Assembly: GCA_016210935.1 (NCBI GenBank)
Contig: JACQTH010000063.1
Coordinates: 1 to 5,272 of the forward strand
Length of the DNA: 5,272 nucleotides
Direction: 5' to 3'
Source of the DNA: Acidobacteriota bacterium
GTDB lineage: Bacteria; Acidobacteriota; Vicinamibacteria; Vicinamibacterales; JACQTH01
Below, piece by piece: positions 1-5,272 of the stretch. Each line of letters opens with the position of its first letter. The stretch's first letter is position 1. Under the pieces are notes generated by a model. It was not told the origin of the DNA. It searched no databases and saw only the letters and a list, made by a program, of their open reading frames with translations. A program made the position numbers and the translations under genes.

Positions 1-150
1 GCGCTCCAGACGCAGCAACAGAATCCGCCGCGGCCCGCGCTCGTGACGATGGGCCCGAATCAGGCGCCCCGGCGCGGTCAGGACGGTCAGCAGCGCGTCG
101 GCCAGACCGACGATCCACCGTTCGCGCCGGTTGTGAATCTGTAATCGCAC
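1..150 (-). CDS. Probable family 9 (heptosyltransferase-like) glycosyltransferase, N-terminal fragment
   Basis: Only the first 50 codons are present; the gene runs off the left edge. The GTG start at 148-150 is chosen because it follows a purine-rich GAGGGG (156-161) by 5 bases, and because the frame upstream reaches the TAG stop of the preceding gene (187-189) with no ATG between. The fragment has a basic stretch of about 40 residues (start VRLQIHNRRERW) and then PRRILLLRLER at residues 40-50. That is the first beta strand of GT9 enzymes, which normally continues as IGD in the form RILLIRLDRIGD. GT9 enzymes transfer heptose or related sugars from nucleotide donors onto lipopolysaccharide core or other surface glycans at the cytoplasmic face of the inner membrane. 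The position at the end of a sugar-biosynthesis and glycosyltransferase run fits. The family call rests on this short motif and context; the catalytic region is not visible. Confidence 0.62.
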   Translation of the reverse strand, partial: MRLQIHNRRERWIVGLADALLTVLTAPGRLIRAHRHERGPRRILLLRLER

Positions 151-184
151 CCTGGCCCCTCGTCCCTTGCCCCTTATCCCTACT
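150..184. repeat. Degenerate 7-base tandem repeat in the gap before the GT9-like gene
   Basis: Read on the plus strand, five consecutive heptads begin CCCT: CCCTGGC, CCCTCGT, CCCTTGC, CCCTTAT, CCCTACT. On the coding strand this is NNNAGGG repeated five times. It fills almost exactly the 36-base gap between the membrane-protein stop (187-189) and the GTG at 150. The first four bases are constant and the other three vary. The 11-mer ccctggcccct recurs at 3870-3880 in the other gap. No stem-loop terminator is seen here. Confidence 0.75.
156..161 (-). promoter_or_regulatory. Ribosome binding site of the GT9-like gene
   Basis: On the minus strand GAGGGG lies 5 bases before the GTG at 150. It is one unit of the 7-base repeat that fills this gap, so its SD character may come from the repeat. 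It is the best support for the GTG start. Confidence 0.4.
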
Positions 185-186
185 CT

Positions 187-2685
187 CTATCTCACCTCAA
201 TCCGATCGATCATCACCCCAAGCTGCCGGTCATCGCCGCTGCCGATGACCTTGCGCGGATTCCACAGCGAGCTCTCAATGCGCAACCGCGCGGGCTTCTC
301 GGACAGCGCCGCGCTGCTGGCGACCTCCGGCGAAATCACGAACGAATAGGCCTTGAAGTCACCGCGCACGATCGCCGACCCGAGCAGCGTTCCGTTCATC
401 AGCACCTTCACCTCCGCGGCCGGCACCGTCGCCGGCCGGCCCCCGTCTTTCATCCACAACGTGAGCAGGCGGCTGTCGGGAAGAGGATTGACGATGGACA
501 CGTACGACACATCTCGCGTCCATCGAAATGACGTTCCGGACGGCACTTCCACTTCCTTGGCGTGGAAACGAACGACGTGGAGATCGTCCCGTGTACCGAC
601 GTCAAGCGTGAACCACGTCGCCTCCGGTCGAGGCGTGACAAAGCGGTAGAGGCCGTACTCGAACTCTTTCTGCTCCACGCGTCGCGGGTAGGCGTTGACG
701 GGCGAATCGTACTCGGGCACCTGGAACCGGTCGCTGGTCACGGCGGAGACGCCGATGGACCGCGACAACAGATCGGTTCCGCCGCCGCCGAGGAAGTACA
801 CATTCCGATAACGGTGGCGGGCCCACTCGAGAAACTGCTGAAACTGTCCCTTGTCCGGCACGGGCGTATTGAGCACGAGCACCTGACGCGCGTAGATGTA
901 TGCCAGCGGCAGCGCCAGGACGTGCGTGTCCGACGCCGCACGCGATTCGACAATGACGAGGTCGTCGTCTTTGAACCGGGAAGCCAACTGTTCGAGCTTG
1001 GGGATGATGCCCGCGTATTCGACGTGGTGGCGCACCGGGTCGGAGGCCCGGAGATATTGCTGCCCGAGCAGCGACAGGAACGCGATGCCGATGACCAGCC
1101 GCGCGGCCCGCGTCCAACGGGCGCGGGTCTCGAGGCCGACCAGCGCCGCGCTCGCCGCGAACAGGAGAGCGGCGGGCAGCACCGCCGGCAGAAATCGCCG
1201 CGCCATCCAGAAATGTTCCGGCACGATTCGGATCTTGTAAAAGAAGAACAACGCAAAGAACGAAACCAGGAGAAACGTCGCCGGGTCGCGCCAGAACCGC
1301 CGCCTGACCAGCAGAACGAAGCCGAGGAGCGCAGCGACCAGGCCAGGAAGGAACAAGTAGAACGCGGTCACGGTCCTCAGCGCGAGCGCGTCGTGCGGCG
1401 CGATTCCTCCACCCGGTGTCCGCAGGAAATAGGCATACGCGGCGGCCACCAGGACGACCACGCTCAGGAGCATCGGGATCAGATCGCGCACGCGACGCGC
1501 AGTATCCGGCCGTCTCCGCGCCCACAACGCGATCGCCGCCAGGGCGAGCGCCGTCACGGCGGATCCGGCCAGCGGGATGATCCCGAGATTCCAGGTGTAG
1601 TACATCGCCTGGTACGTCCCATACGCGCGGACGACGCTCGTCCAGTACCACGCGGCGAGCGCGAGCCCCACACCCATGAAGGCGAGAAGCATGCGCGGAA
1701 GCCGCCGGCCGTCGATGCCGGCGAGAGCCATTGCCACCCCCGCGACGACCAGCGCGAGCGCGCCTTCGCCGCGCACGAAGAGCAACAAGGAGAGCAACAG
1801 ACCCGCGACCGGCTCGAAAAAGCGGTCGTCGTCGATCTGCGCGCGCGCGACCGCCAGCAGCGACGCGAAGAGCAGCGCCTGCAGCGTCAGCTCCGCGTTG
1901 GGATAACGCGCGTACCAGATCTGAACCACGTGCATCGCCAGCAGGGCCGCGCCTGCAGCCGCCGCCGGCCCGCCGACGAGCCGGGCGCCGGCGAAGTACA
2001 ACGCCAGCAGACCGACGATGGCCCAGAAGCCGGAGGCACGCCGCGCGCCGGTGAGGCCGTCGATTCCATACGCGACGGCAATCGAGGCCGGATACAGGTG
2101 CGGAAACTGGCCCACGACGGCGCCGGTGTCCGGATCAATCAGGTAGAACCCCATGAACCGAATGCTGTAATAGCCGGGTGTGTTGTACGAGGGGAAGAAC
2201 AGGTCCCTGAATGGAACCGGGACGGCCGCGACCACCGGGTCGTGCACCACGAGCGTCCCACGCTGGGCGATCTGGATCCCCTCGTTCATGTAGGTGCCGG
2301 GATCCTTGCCGCCGATGATGTATTCCGCGGGAGGAAAGAAGAAGCGCAGGCCAAGCGTCACCAGGACCATCGGCAGCATCAGGGTCCAGCCGGGCCGAGC
2401 TGCCGTTGCGCGATAGAGCAGCTTCGTTCGCCACCAGACGAGCGCCGCCGCGGTGATGACTCCGTTGATCAACAGCAGTCGATGGAAGCGATACGCTCCC
2501 GCGGCGGCGAGCGCCATCGTGATGGTCAGCGTGATCGCGAGGCTGATGACGAGAGACCAGTACGCGCGCTCCTCGATCGCCAGTCGGGCGCGCGTGTCGC
2601 GCGCCAGCACCGGCGCGCGAAACAGCACCGACCCGGGCGCCAGCGCGACGAGGAGAAACGCGGCGGTTCCTGCTACGCCGACCAT
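187..2685 (-). CDS. Polytopic GT-C/GT39-like membrane glycosyltransferase with soluble C-terminal domain
   Basis: The protein has 832 residues. Hydrophobic segments lie at about 3-23, 42-62, 70-86, 101-118, 217-235, 239-256, 263-281, 293-323, 331-350, 366-388, 402-420, 440-460, 469-484, 498-517 and 528-541, roughly 14-16 helices. After the fourth helix a loop carries GGKDPGTYMNEG (125-136); D128 is a candidate for the catalytic acid of the first outer loop in GT-C enzymes such as ArnT and PMT. The motifs FPHLYPAS (194-201), WYARYPNAE (257-265) and MARRFLPAVLP (494-504) match the pattern of ArnT-like proteins. Residues 545-832 are soluble: an alpha/beta-like part (about 553-650), then a beta-rich part ending DDRQLGVMIDRIEV (818-831), a closing pattern I associate with a bacterial glycosylation-linked beta-sandwich. 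Likely role: transfer of a sugar from a polyprenyl-phosphate donor outside the cytoplasmic membrane. The ATG at 2683-2685 overlaps the end of the aminotransferase gene by 13 bases and has no good SD, suggesting coupled translation. Donor and acceptor are unknown. Confidence 0.75.
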   Translation of the reverse strand: MVGVAGTAAFLLVALAPGSVLFRAPVLARDTRARLAIEERAYWSLVISLAITLTITMALAAAGAYRFHRLLLINGVITAAALVWWRTKLLYRATAARPGWTLMLPMVLVTLGLRFFFPPAEYIIGGKDPGTYMNEGIQIAQRGTLVVHDPVVAAVPVPFRDLFFPSYNTPGYYSIRFMGFYLIDPDTGAVVGQFPHLYPASIAVAYGIDGLTGARRASGFWAIVGLLALYFAGARLVGGPAAAAGAALLAMHVVQIWYARYPNAELTLQALLFASLLAVARAQIDDDRFFEPVAGLLLSLLLFVRGEGALALVVAGVAMALAGIDGRRLPRMLLAFMGVGLALAAWYWTSVVRAYGTYQAMYYTWNLGIIPLAGSAVTALALAAIALWARRRPDTARRVRDLIPMLLSVVVLVAAAYAYFLRTPGGGIAPHDALALRTVTAFYLFLPGLVAALLGFVLLVRRRFWRDPATFLLVSFFALFFFYKIRIVPEHFWMARRFLPAVLPAALLFAASAALVGLETRARWTRAARLVIGIAFLSLLGQQYLRASDPVRHHVEYAGIIPKLEQLASRFKDDDLVIVESRAASDTHVLALPLAYIYARQVLVLNTPVPDKGQFQQFLEWARHRYRNVYFLGGGGTDLLSRSIGVSAVTSDRFQVPEYDSPVNAYPRRVEQKEFEYGLYRFVTPRPEATWFTLDVGTRDDLHVVRFHAKEVEVPSGTSFRWTRDVSYVSIVNPLPDSRLLTLWMKDGGRPATVPAAEVKVLMNGTLLGSAIVRGDFKAYSFVISPEVASSAALSEKPARLRIESSLWNPRKVIGSGDDRQLGVMIDRIEVR

Positions 2686-3827
2686 TGATGGGCAAAGGCC
2701 GCGACCGCCTCTGCGACGAACTCGACGTCTCCTTCGGTGAGACCCGGGTGGAGGGGCAGCGACAGGATTCGGTCGCAGACTTCGTCGGCCACGGGGCAGA
2801 CGGCGGGCCGCTCGGCCGCCATGGCGAGCTGTCGCGGAATCGGAATAGGGTAGTGAATCAGCGTCTCGATGCCGCGTTGCGCGAGATGTCGCTGCAGTTC
2901 GTCGCGTGCGCGCGCGCGAACCGGAAACAGGTGGTACACGTGTCCGCGGTCGAGCTCCGGCGGCACCGCGAGCGAGGGGACTGTCCGCTTGCTCATGTCA
3001 AGGGCACTGTCCCGTTGATTGACGAGCGCGGATCGATAGCGACCTGCCAGCGCGCGCCGTTGATCCGTCCACGCGCGAAGATGGGGCAGGCGCGCGCGCA
3101 GGATCGACGCCTGCAGCTCGTCGAGCCGGCTGTTCACGCCGGGCTCGACATGTTTGTACTTGTCGCTCTGTCCGCCGTTCCGCAGGCGCCGGATGCGCGC
3201 CGCAAGAACGGCATCGTTTGTGGTGACTGCGCCGCCGTCGCCCAGCGCGCCCAGGTTCTTTGTGGGATAGAAACTGAACGCGCCCGCGTGTCCGAGCGTT
3301 CCGACCGGAACACCCTCGCAGGTGGCGAGGTGCGCCTGACAGCAATCTTCGATGAACGCCAGTCCGTGGCGGTCTGCGATGGCCTTCAGCCGCATGTTGT
3401 CCGCTGGTTGCCCGTAGAGATGGACAGGGAGCAGCGCGGCCGTCTGGAGTCCGATGGCCGCCTCGACAGCGTCCGGGGCGATCGTGAGGCGGTCCGGATC
3501 GATATCGGCAAACACGGGCCGGGCGCCGGCCAGTTGAATCGCCAGCGCCGAGAACGCCGCGGAAAGGGGCGAGGTCACGACTTCGTCGCCCGCGCCGATG
3601 CCCAGCCCCTTCAGCGCCAGGGCGAGCGCGTCGGTCCCATTGCCGACGCCAACGGCATGCGAAACATGACACGCGGCGGCAAACTCCGCCTCGAAGGCTT
3701 CGCACTCCGGACCGAGGATGAACCACCCGCGATCGACGACCCGCCGCATCGCGGCTGCAATGTCCCCCGCATCTTCGCGCAGGTGGAGATCCATAAAGGA
3801 GACGCGGCGCCCAAGCCCGTTCTTCAT
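2673..3827 (-). CDS. DegT/DnrJ/EryC1/StrS family PLP-dependent sugar aminotransferase
   Basis: A full-length member (384 residues) of the fold-type I PLP aminotransferases that aminate keto groups of nucleotide-linked sugars, usually with glutamate as amino donor, in the cytoplasm. Landmarks: VSFMDL near the N-terminus (9-14), GWFILGPECEAFE (34-46), GNGTDAL (62-68), HLYGQPAD (136-143), EDCCQAH (160-166, with D161 expected at the PLP ring nitrogen), SFYPTKNLGALGDGG (185-199, with K190 the expected Schiff-base lysine), GVNSRLDELQA (230-240), HVYHLFPV (296-303) and LIHYPIPI (323-330). The HYPIP ending recalls 3-amino-sugar transaminases such as the FdtB/QdtB group, but the substrate is not proven. 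The ATG at 3825-3827 is chosen because GAAGG lies 6 bases upstream, VSFMDL must be included, and an in-frame TGA sits at 3837-3839. Residues about 271-285 form an extra segment encoded by a repeat hairpin. The catalytic core is intact, so it is probably functional. Confidence 0.93.
   Translation of the reverse strand: MKNGLGRRVSFMDLHLREDAGDIAAAMRRVVDRGWFILGPECEAFEAEFAAACHVSHAVGVGNGTDALALALKGLGIGAGDEVVTSPLSAAFSALAIQLAGARPVFADIDPDRLTIAPDAVEAAIGLQTAALLPVHLYGQPADNMRLKAIADRHGLAFIEDCCQAHLATCEGVPVGTLGHAGAFSFYPTKNLGALGDGGAVTTNDAVLAARIRRLRNGGQSDKYKHVEPGVNSRLDELQASILRARLPHLRAWTDQRRALAGRYRSALVNQRDSALDMSKRTVPSLAVPPELDRGHVYHLFPVRARARDELQRHLAQRGIETLIHYPIPIPRQLAMAAERPAVCPVADEVCDRILSLPLHPGLTEGDVEFVAEAVAAFAHQWSA
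2975..3017. repeat. Imperfect palindromic element inside the aminotransferase gene
   Basis: Two 17-base near-repeats, plus-strand AGGGGACTGTCCGCTTG (2975-2991) and AGGGCACTGTCCCGTTG (3001-3017), agree at 14 of 17 positions and are separated by 9 bases. Each is itself nearly palindromic around GGACWGTCC. Because of this the pair can also fold: 2977-2991 pairs with 2999-3013 at 12 of 15 positions (mismatches C-C, G-G, A-A) around a 7-base loop (2992-2998). The element is read through in frame and encodes about residues 271-285 of the aminotransferase (QRDSALDMSKRTVPS). It looks like a small REP-like or palindromic insertion tolerated by the protein. Confidence 0.65.
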
Positions 3828-3886
3828 CCCCGACCTTCAACCCCCATCCTCCGAATCCCGGCCCGTCGCCCCTGGCCCCTTTCCAT
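3824..3886 (-). CDS. Candidate 20-residue ORF in the gap before the aminotransferase
   Basis: An ATG (3884-3886) directly follows the TAG stop of the SDR gene (3887-3889). It opens 20 codons ending in a TGA (3824-3826) that overlaps the aminotransferase start in the ATGA manner. An unusually good SD, GGAGGTGG (3892-3899), lies 5 bases upstream, inside the last codons of the SDR. The peptide would be very rich in Arg and Gly (start MERGQGRRAG, end MGVEGRG), with no hydrophobic segment or known motif. The composition follows from the G-rich degenerate heptads of the gap. A simple reading is that ribosomes finishing the SDR restart here and are handed to the aminotransferase, making this a translational coupler. 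It may equally be chance. Confidence 0.25.
   Translation of the reverse strand: MERGQGRRAGIRRMGVEGRG
3834..3838 (-). promoter_or_regulatory. Ribosome binding site of the aminotransferase gene
   Basis: GAAGG on the minus strand, 6 bases before the ATG at 3827. It supports that start over the internal ATG at 3792-3794, which would remove the conserved VSFMDL strand. Confidence 0.5.
3857..3883. repeat. Degenerate G-rich heptads in the gap between SDR and aminotransferase genes
   Basis: On the coding strand the gap reads GAAAGGG, GCCAGGG, GCGACGG, GCCGGGA in 7-base steps, with weaker steps (GATGGGG, GTCGGGG) continuing to the aminotransferase ATG. The first two units fit the NNNAGGG pattern seen at 150-184, and the 11-mer ccctggcccct (plus strand 3870-3880) is identical in both gaps. 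The register is much less regular than in the other gap. No terminator-like hairpin was seen. Confidence 0.5.
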
Positions 3887-4924
3887 CTACACCACCTCCG
3901 CCGAGGGCTGGGCGAGGCCTGAGCGCTCGGTCACATAGCGATCGAAATGCGCGCGGTAGTAATCAATCGTTCGTTCGAACCCTTCACGCAGTCTGACGCG
4001 CGGCTTCCAGCCCAGCGTCCGCTCGATTTTGGAGGAGTCGGCGTAAAAACTGCCGATGTCGATGGCTTTCTGTTCAGCCGGCCACTCGACATACCGCACG
4101 CTGCCCGATCCGGCCACGTCGATCAGCAGAGTCACGAGGTCGCGGTGGCTGATCGGCTCGAGTCCGCCGACGTTGAAGACCTCGCCATTCGACGCGTCGC
4201 TCGCGCCCGCCCGCAAGAACGCATCCGCCACATCGTCGACGAAGACGAAGTCACGGCTCTGCGAGCCGTCGCCGTAAATCTGGATCTCGCGCCCTTCGAT
4301 CGCGAGGCGGATGAACCAGCCGATGAACCCCTGGCGGTTATGGCGAATGAGCTGGCGCGGACCGTAGACGTTCGTCAATCGCAGCGAGCAGGCGCGCACC
4401 CCGAAGACGTTGTTGTATACGAGGTGGTAATACTCGCCGGCGACCTTGTTGATCCCGTTCACGTCCGTGGGGCGCACGAGATGGGTTTCATCGACCGGCA
4501 GCCGATCCGGGCGGCCGTACACCTGACGCGTTCCGGCGTACACGACCTTCACTCCCGGATTTGCCTGCCGGCAGGCCTCAAGAATCGTCAACTGACTGCG
4601 GCAGTTGATCTCGAGATCGGTGTGCGGATCCCGCATGCTGTCGATGTGGCTCACCTGCCCCGCCAGGTTGAAGATCACGTCGCGATCGCGGACGAGGTAG
4701 TTCATGGTGCTTGCCTGGCGAACGTCGGCGATGTTCACGCGGACGCGATCCTCGATGCCGTCGATGTTGAACAGATTGCCGCCGTACTCCGGCAGCAGGG
4801 AGTCGACGATCAGAACGCGCGCGCCGAGACCGGCGAGCTGGCGCGCCAGATTGCTTCCGATGAATCCCAGGCCGCCGGTGATCATCACCGGGCGGCCGCG
4901 GTAGAACGACTGGTAGTCGGCCAT
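3887..4924 (-). CDS. Extended SDR, NAD-dependent sugar epimerase/dehydratase family, with Asn at the catalytic Tyr position
   Basis: A 345-residue protein, typical length for nucleotide-sugar epimerases/dehydratases. The NAD-binding motif TGGLGFIG is at 16-23 and the acidic residue D41 ends beta 2 (LIVDS). FNLAGQVSH (85-93), YAGTRQVYG (129-137, with T132 aligned to the active-site Ser/Thr), LRLTNVYGPR (181-190), GDGSQSRDFVFVDDVADAFL (218-237), FNVGG (250-254) and LGWKPRV (304-310) complete the family pattern. Where YxxxK is expected the protein reads NGINK (156-160): the lysine is kept but Tyr is Asn. It probably acts on an NDP-sugar in the cytoplasm, but the reaction cannot be assigned. The start at 4922-4924 is preferred because it begins just before the Rossmann strand and overlaps the upstream GT2 stop by one base (TGATG). 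The more upstream ATG (5044) would add 40 low-complexity residues and overlap the GT2 gene by about 120 bases. Confidence 0.9.
   Translation of the reverse strand: MADYQSFYRGRPVMITGGLGFIGSNLARQLAGLGARVLIVDSLLPEYGGNLFNIDGIEDRVRVNIADVRQASTMNYLVRDRDVIFNLAGQVSHIDSMRDPHTDLEINCRSQLTILEACRQANPGVKVVYAGTRQVYGRPDRLPVDETHLVRPTDVNGINKVAGEYYHLVYNNVFGVRACSLRLTNVYGPRQLIRHNRQGFIGWFIRLAIEGREIQIYGDGSQSRDFVFVDDVADAFLRAGASDASNGEVFNVGGLEPISHRDLVTLLIDVAGSGSVRYVEWPAEQKAIDIGSFYADSSKIERTLGWKPRVRLREGFERTIDYYRAHFDRYVTERSGLAQPSAEVV
3892..3899 (-). promoter_or_regulatory. Strong Shine-Dalgarno at the end of the SDR gene
   Basis: GGAGGTGG on the minus strand overlaps the SDR codons for its final Glu-Val-Val and sits 5 bases before the ATG at 3886. 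It is the strongest SD match at any gene junction in the window, yet it is about 65 bases too far upstream to serve the aminotransferase start directly. Confidence 0.4.
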
Positions 4925-5272
4925 CACGTGGCCTGGTTTCTTGGAGGGCGCGTGTCGGCGGTCACCGGCGCCGCTGCGGAAACGACTGGCGTACCGGTCG
5001 CCTGCGGTGGCGTCTGTCGTTTCAACAGGACCAGCTCGACCCATAACTTCATGACATCGACGGCCGTGCGGGCAATACGACGGAAGTTGAAGAACTGCGA
5101 CTTTCCATACGCCCGGTGAAAGTGATGCACCGGCACTTCGGCGATCCGGAAGCCGGCGTCCTCGATTTTCTTCATCATCTCGAGACAGATGACGCCGCTG
5201 CTCTTTTCGAGACCCACGCGATCGAAGATCGCGCGCCGCATCAGGCGGAAGTCGCAGTCGACGTCCCGCACC
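4924..5272 (-). CDS. Family 2 glycosyltransferase, C-terminal fragment
   Basis: The frame is open from the right edge, with 115 residues visible; the start and the nucleotide-binding half lie outside the window. The visible part begins VRDVDCDFRLMRR, matching the D-x-D-x-x-F-R-L-x-R stretch of GT2 enzymes of the polyprenyl-phosphate sugar transferase (DPM-like) type. It continues with ICLEMMKKIEDAGFRIAEVPV (about residues 28-48) and HRAYGKSQFF (52-61), the conserved H-R-x-x-G-x-S segment near the end of the catalytic domain. The last roughly 28 residues (from TPPQATG) are a Pro/Thr/Ala-rich tail. No clear C-terminal membrane helices are present, only a mildly hydrophobic MKLWVELVLL. The enzyme probably transfers a sugar from a nucleotide donor to a lipid carrier or growing glycan at the inner face of the membrane. 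The stop TGA (4924-4926) overlaps the next gene's ATG. Confidence 0.85.
   Translation of the reverse strand, partial: VRDVDCDFRLMRRAIFDRVGLEKSSGVICLEMMKKIEDAGFRIAEVPVHHFHRAYGKSQFFNFRRIARTAVDVMKLWVELVLLKRQTPPQATGTPVVSAAAPVTADTRPPRNQAT

Noticed and set aside
840..860. Another ctgtcccttgtcc string resembling the palindromic element
   Set aside because: It has only a half-match, with no paired copy or hairpin, and lies in normal coding sequence (KGQFQQF) of the membrane protein.
562..2688. A 708-codon open frame on the plus strand opposite the membrane-protein gene
   Set aside because: It is antisense to a clearly membrane-like protein, its product is very Arg/Glu/Gln/His-rich with no recognisable motif, and long antisense frames are common in GC-rich codon-biased DNA.
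3792..3794. Internal ATG of the aminotransferase as the true start
   Set aside because: It would remove the conserved VSF part of the N-terminal strand, and the upstream ATG at 3827 has a suitable SD.
2685..3938. A 417-codon plus-strand open frame opposite the aminotransferase
   Set aside because: It mirrors a gene with a complete set of DegT family motifs; the plus-strand product is low in hydrophobic order and has no family features.
4925..5044. Upstream ATG extension of the SDR (40 extra residues)
   Set aside because: It would overlap the GT2 coding region by about 120 bases in another frame and add a low-complexity leader; the ATG at 4924 gives the normal family N-terminus and a TGATG junction.
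3947..5119. A 390-codon plus-strand open frame opposite the SDR and GT2 genes
   Set aside because: It is a shadow of two well-supported minus-strand genes and crosses their junction without its own SD or motifs.

Overview
This GC-rich window reads as one strand-uniform gene cluster for a cell-surface polysaccharide or glycoconjugate. All supported genes lie on the minus strand, so transcription runs from position 5272 toward position 1. In transcription order they are: the C-terminal end of a family 2 glycosyltransferase (cut by the window edge), an extended short-chain dehydrogenase/reductase (NAD-sugar epimerase/dehydratase type), a PLP-dependent DegT/DnrJ/EryC1/StrS sugar aminotransferase, an 832-residue multi-spanning membrane protein of GT-C/GT39 character with a large soluble C-terminal region, and the first 50 codons of a protein that looks like a family 9 (heptosyltransferase-like) glycosyltransferase.

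Spacing is operon-like. The GT2 stop and the SDR start share one base (TGATG). A 59-base gap separates the SDR and the aminotransferase. The aminotransferase and the membrane protein overlap by 13 bases. A 36-base gap precedes the GT9-like gene. No promoter or terminator is apparent, so the genes are probably one transcript that starts outside the window. A plausible division of labour is that the SDR and the aminotransferase make a nucleotide-linked (amino)deoxysugar, the GT2 and GT9 enzymes transfer sugars at the cytoplasmic face, and the membrane protein transfers a sugar from a lipid carrier outside the cytoplasmic membrane. The exact sugar cannot be read from the sequence.

The organism is a high-GC bacterium. 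A GT9-type enzyme hints at a Gram-negative envelope. The overall style (GC-rich heptad repeats in short gaps, an ArnT-like protein with a soluble tail) resembles soil Acidobacteriota, but that is an impression from memory, not a demonstration.

Beyond ordinary gene content, four things stand out. First, an imperfect 15-bp hairpin made of two 17-base near-repeats built on GGACAGTCC sits inside the aminotransferase reading frame and seems to add a short peptide insertion. Second, degenerate 7-base repeats (NNNAGGG on the coding strand) fill one intergenic gap and recur in the other. Third, the SDR has asparagine where the catalytic tyrosine of the YxxxK motif is expected. Fourth, a 20-codon ORF with a near-perfect ribosome binding site fills the gap before the aminotransferase and overlaps its start as ATGA.
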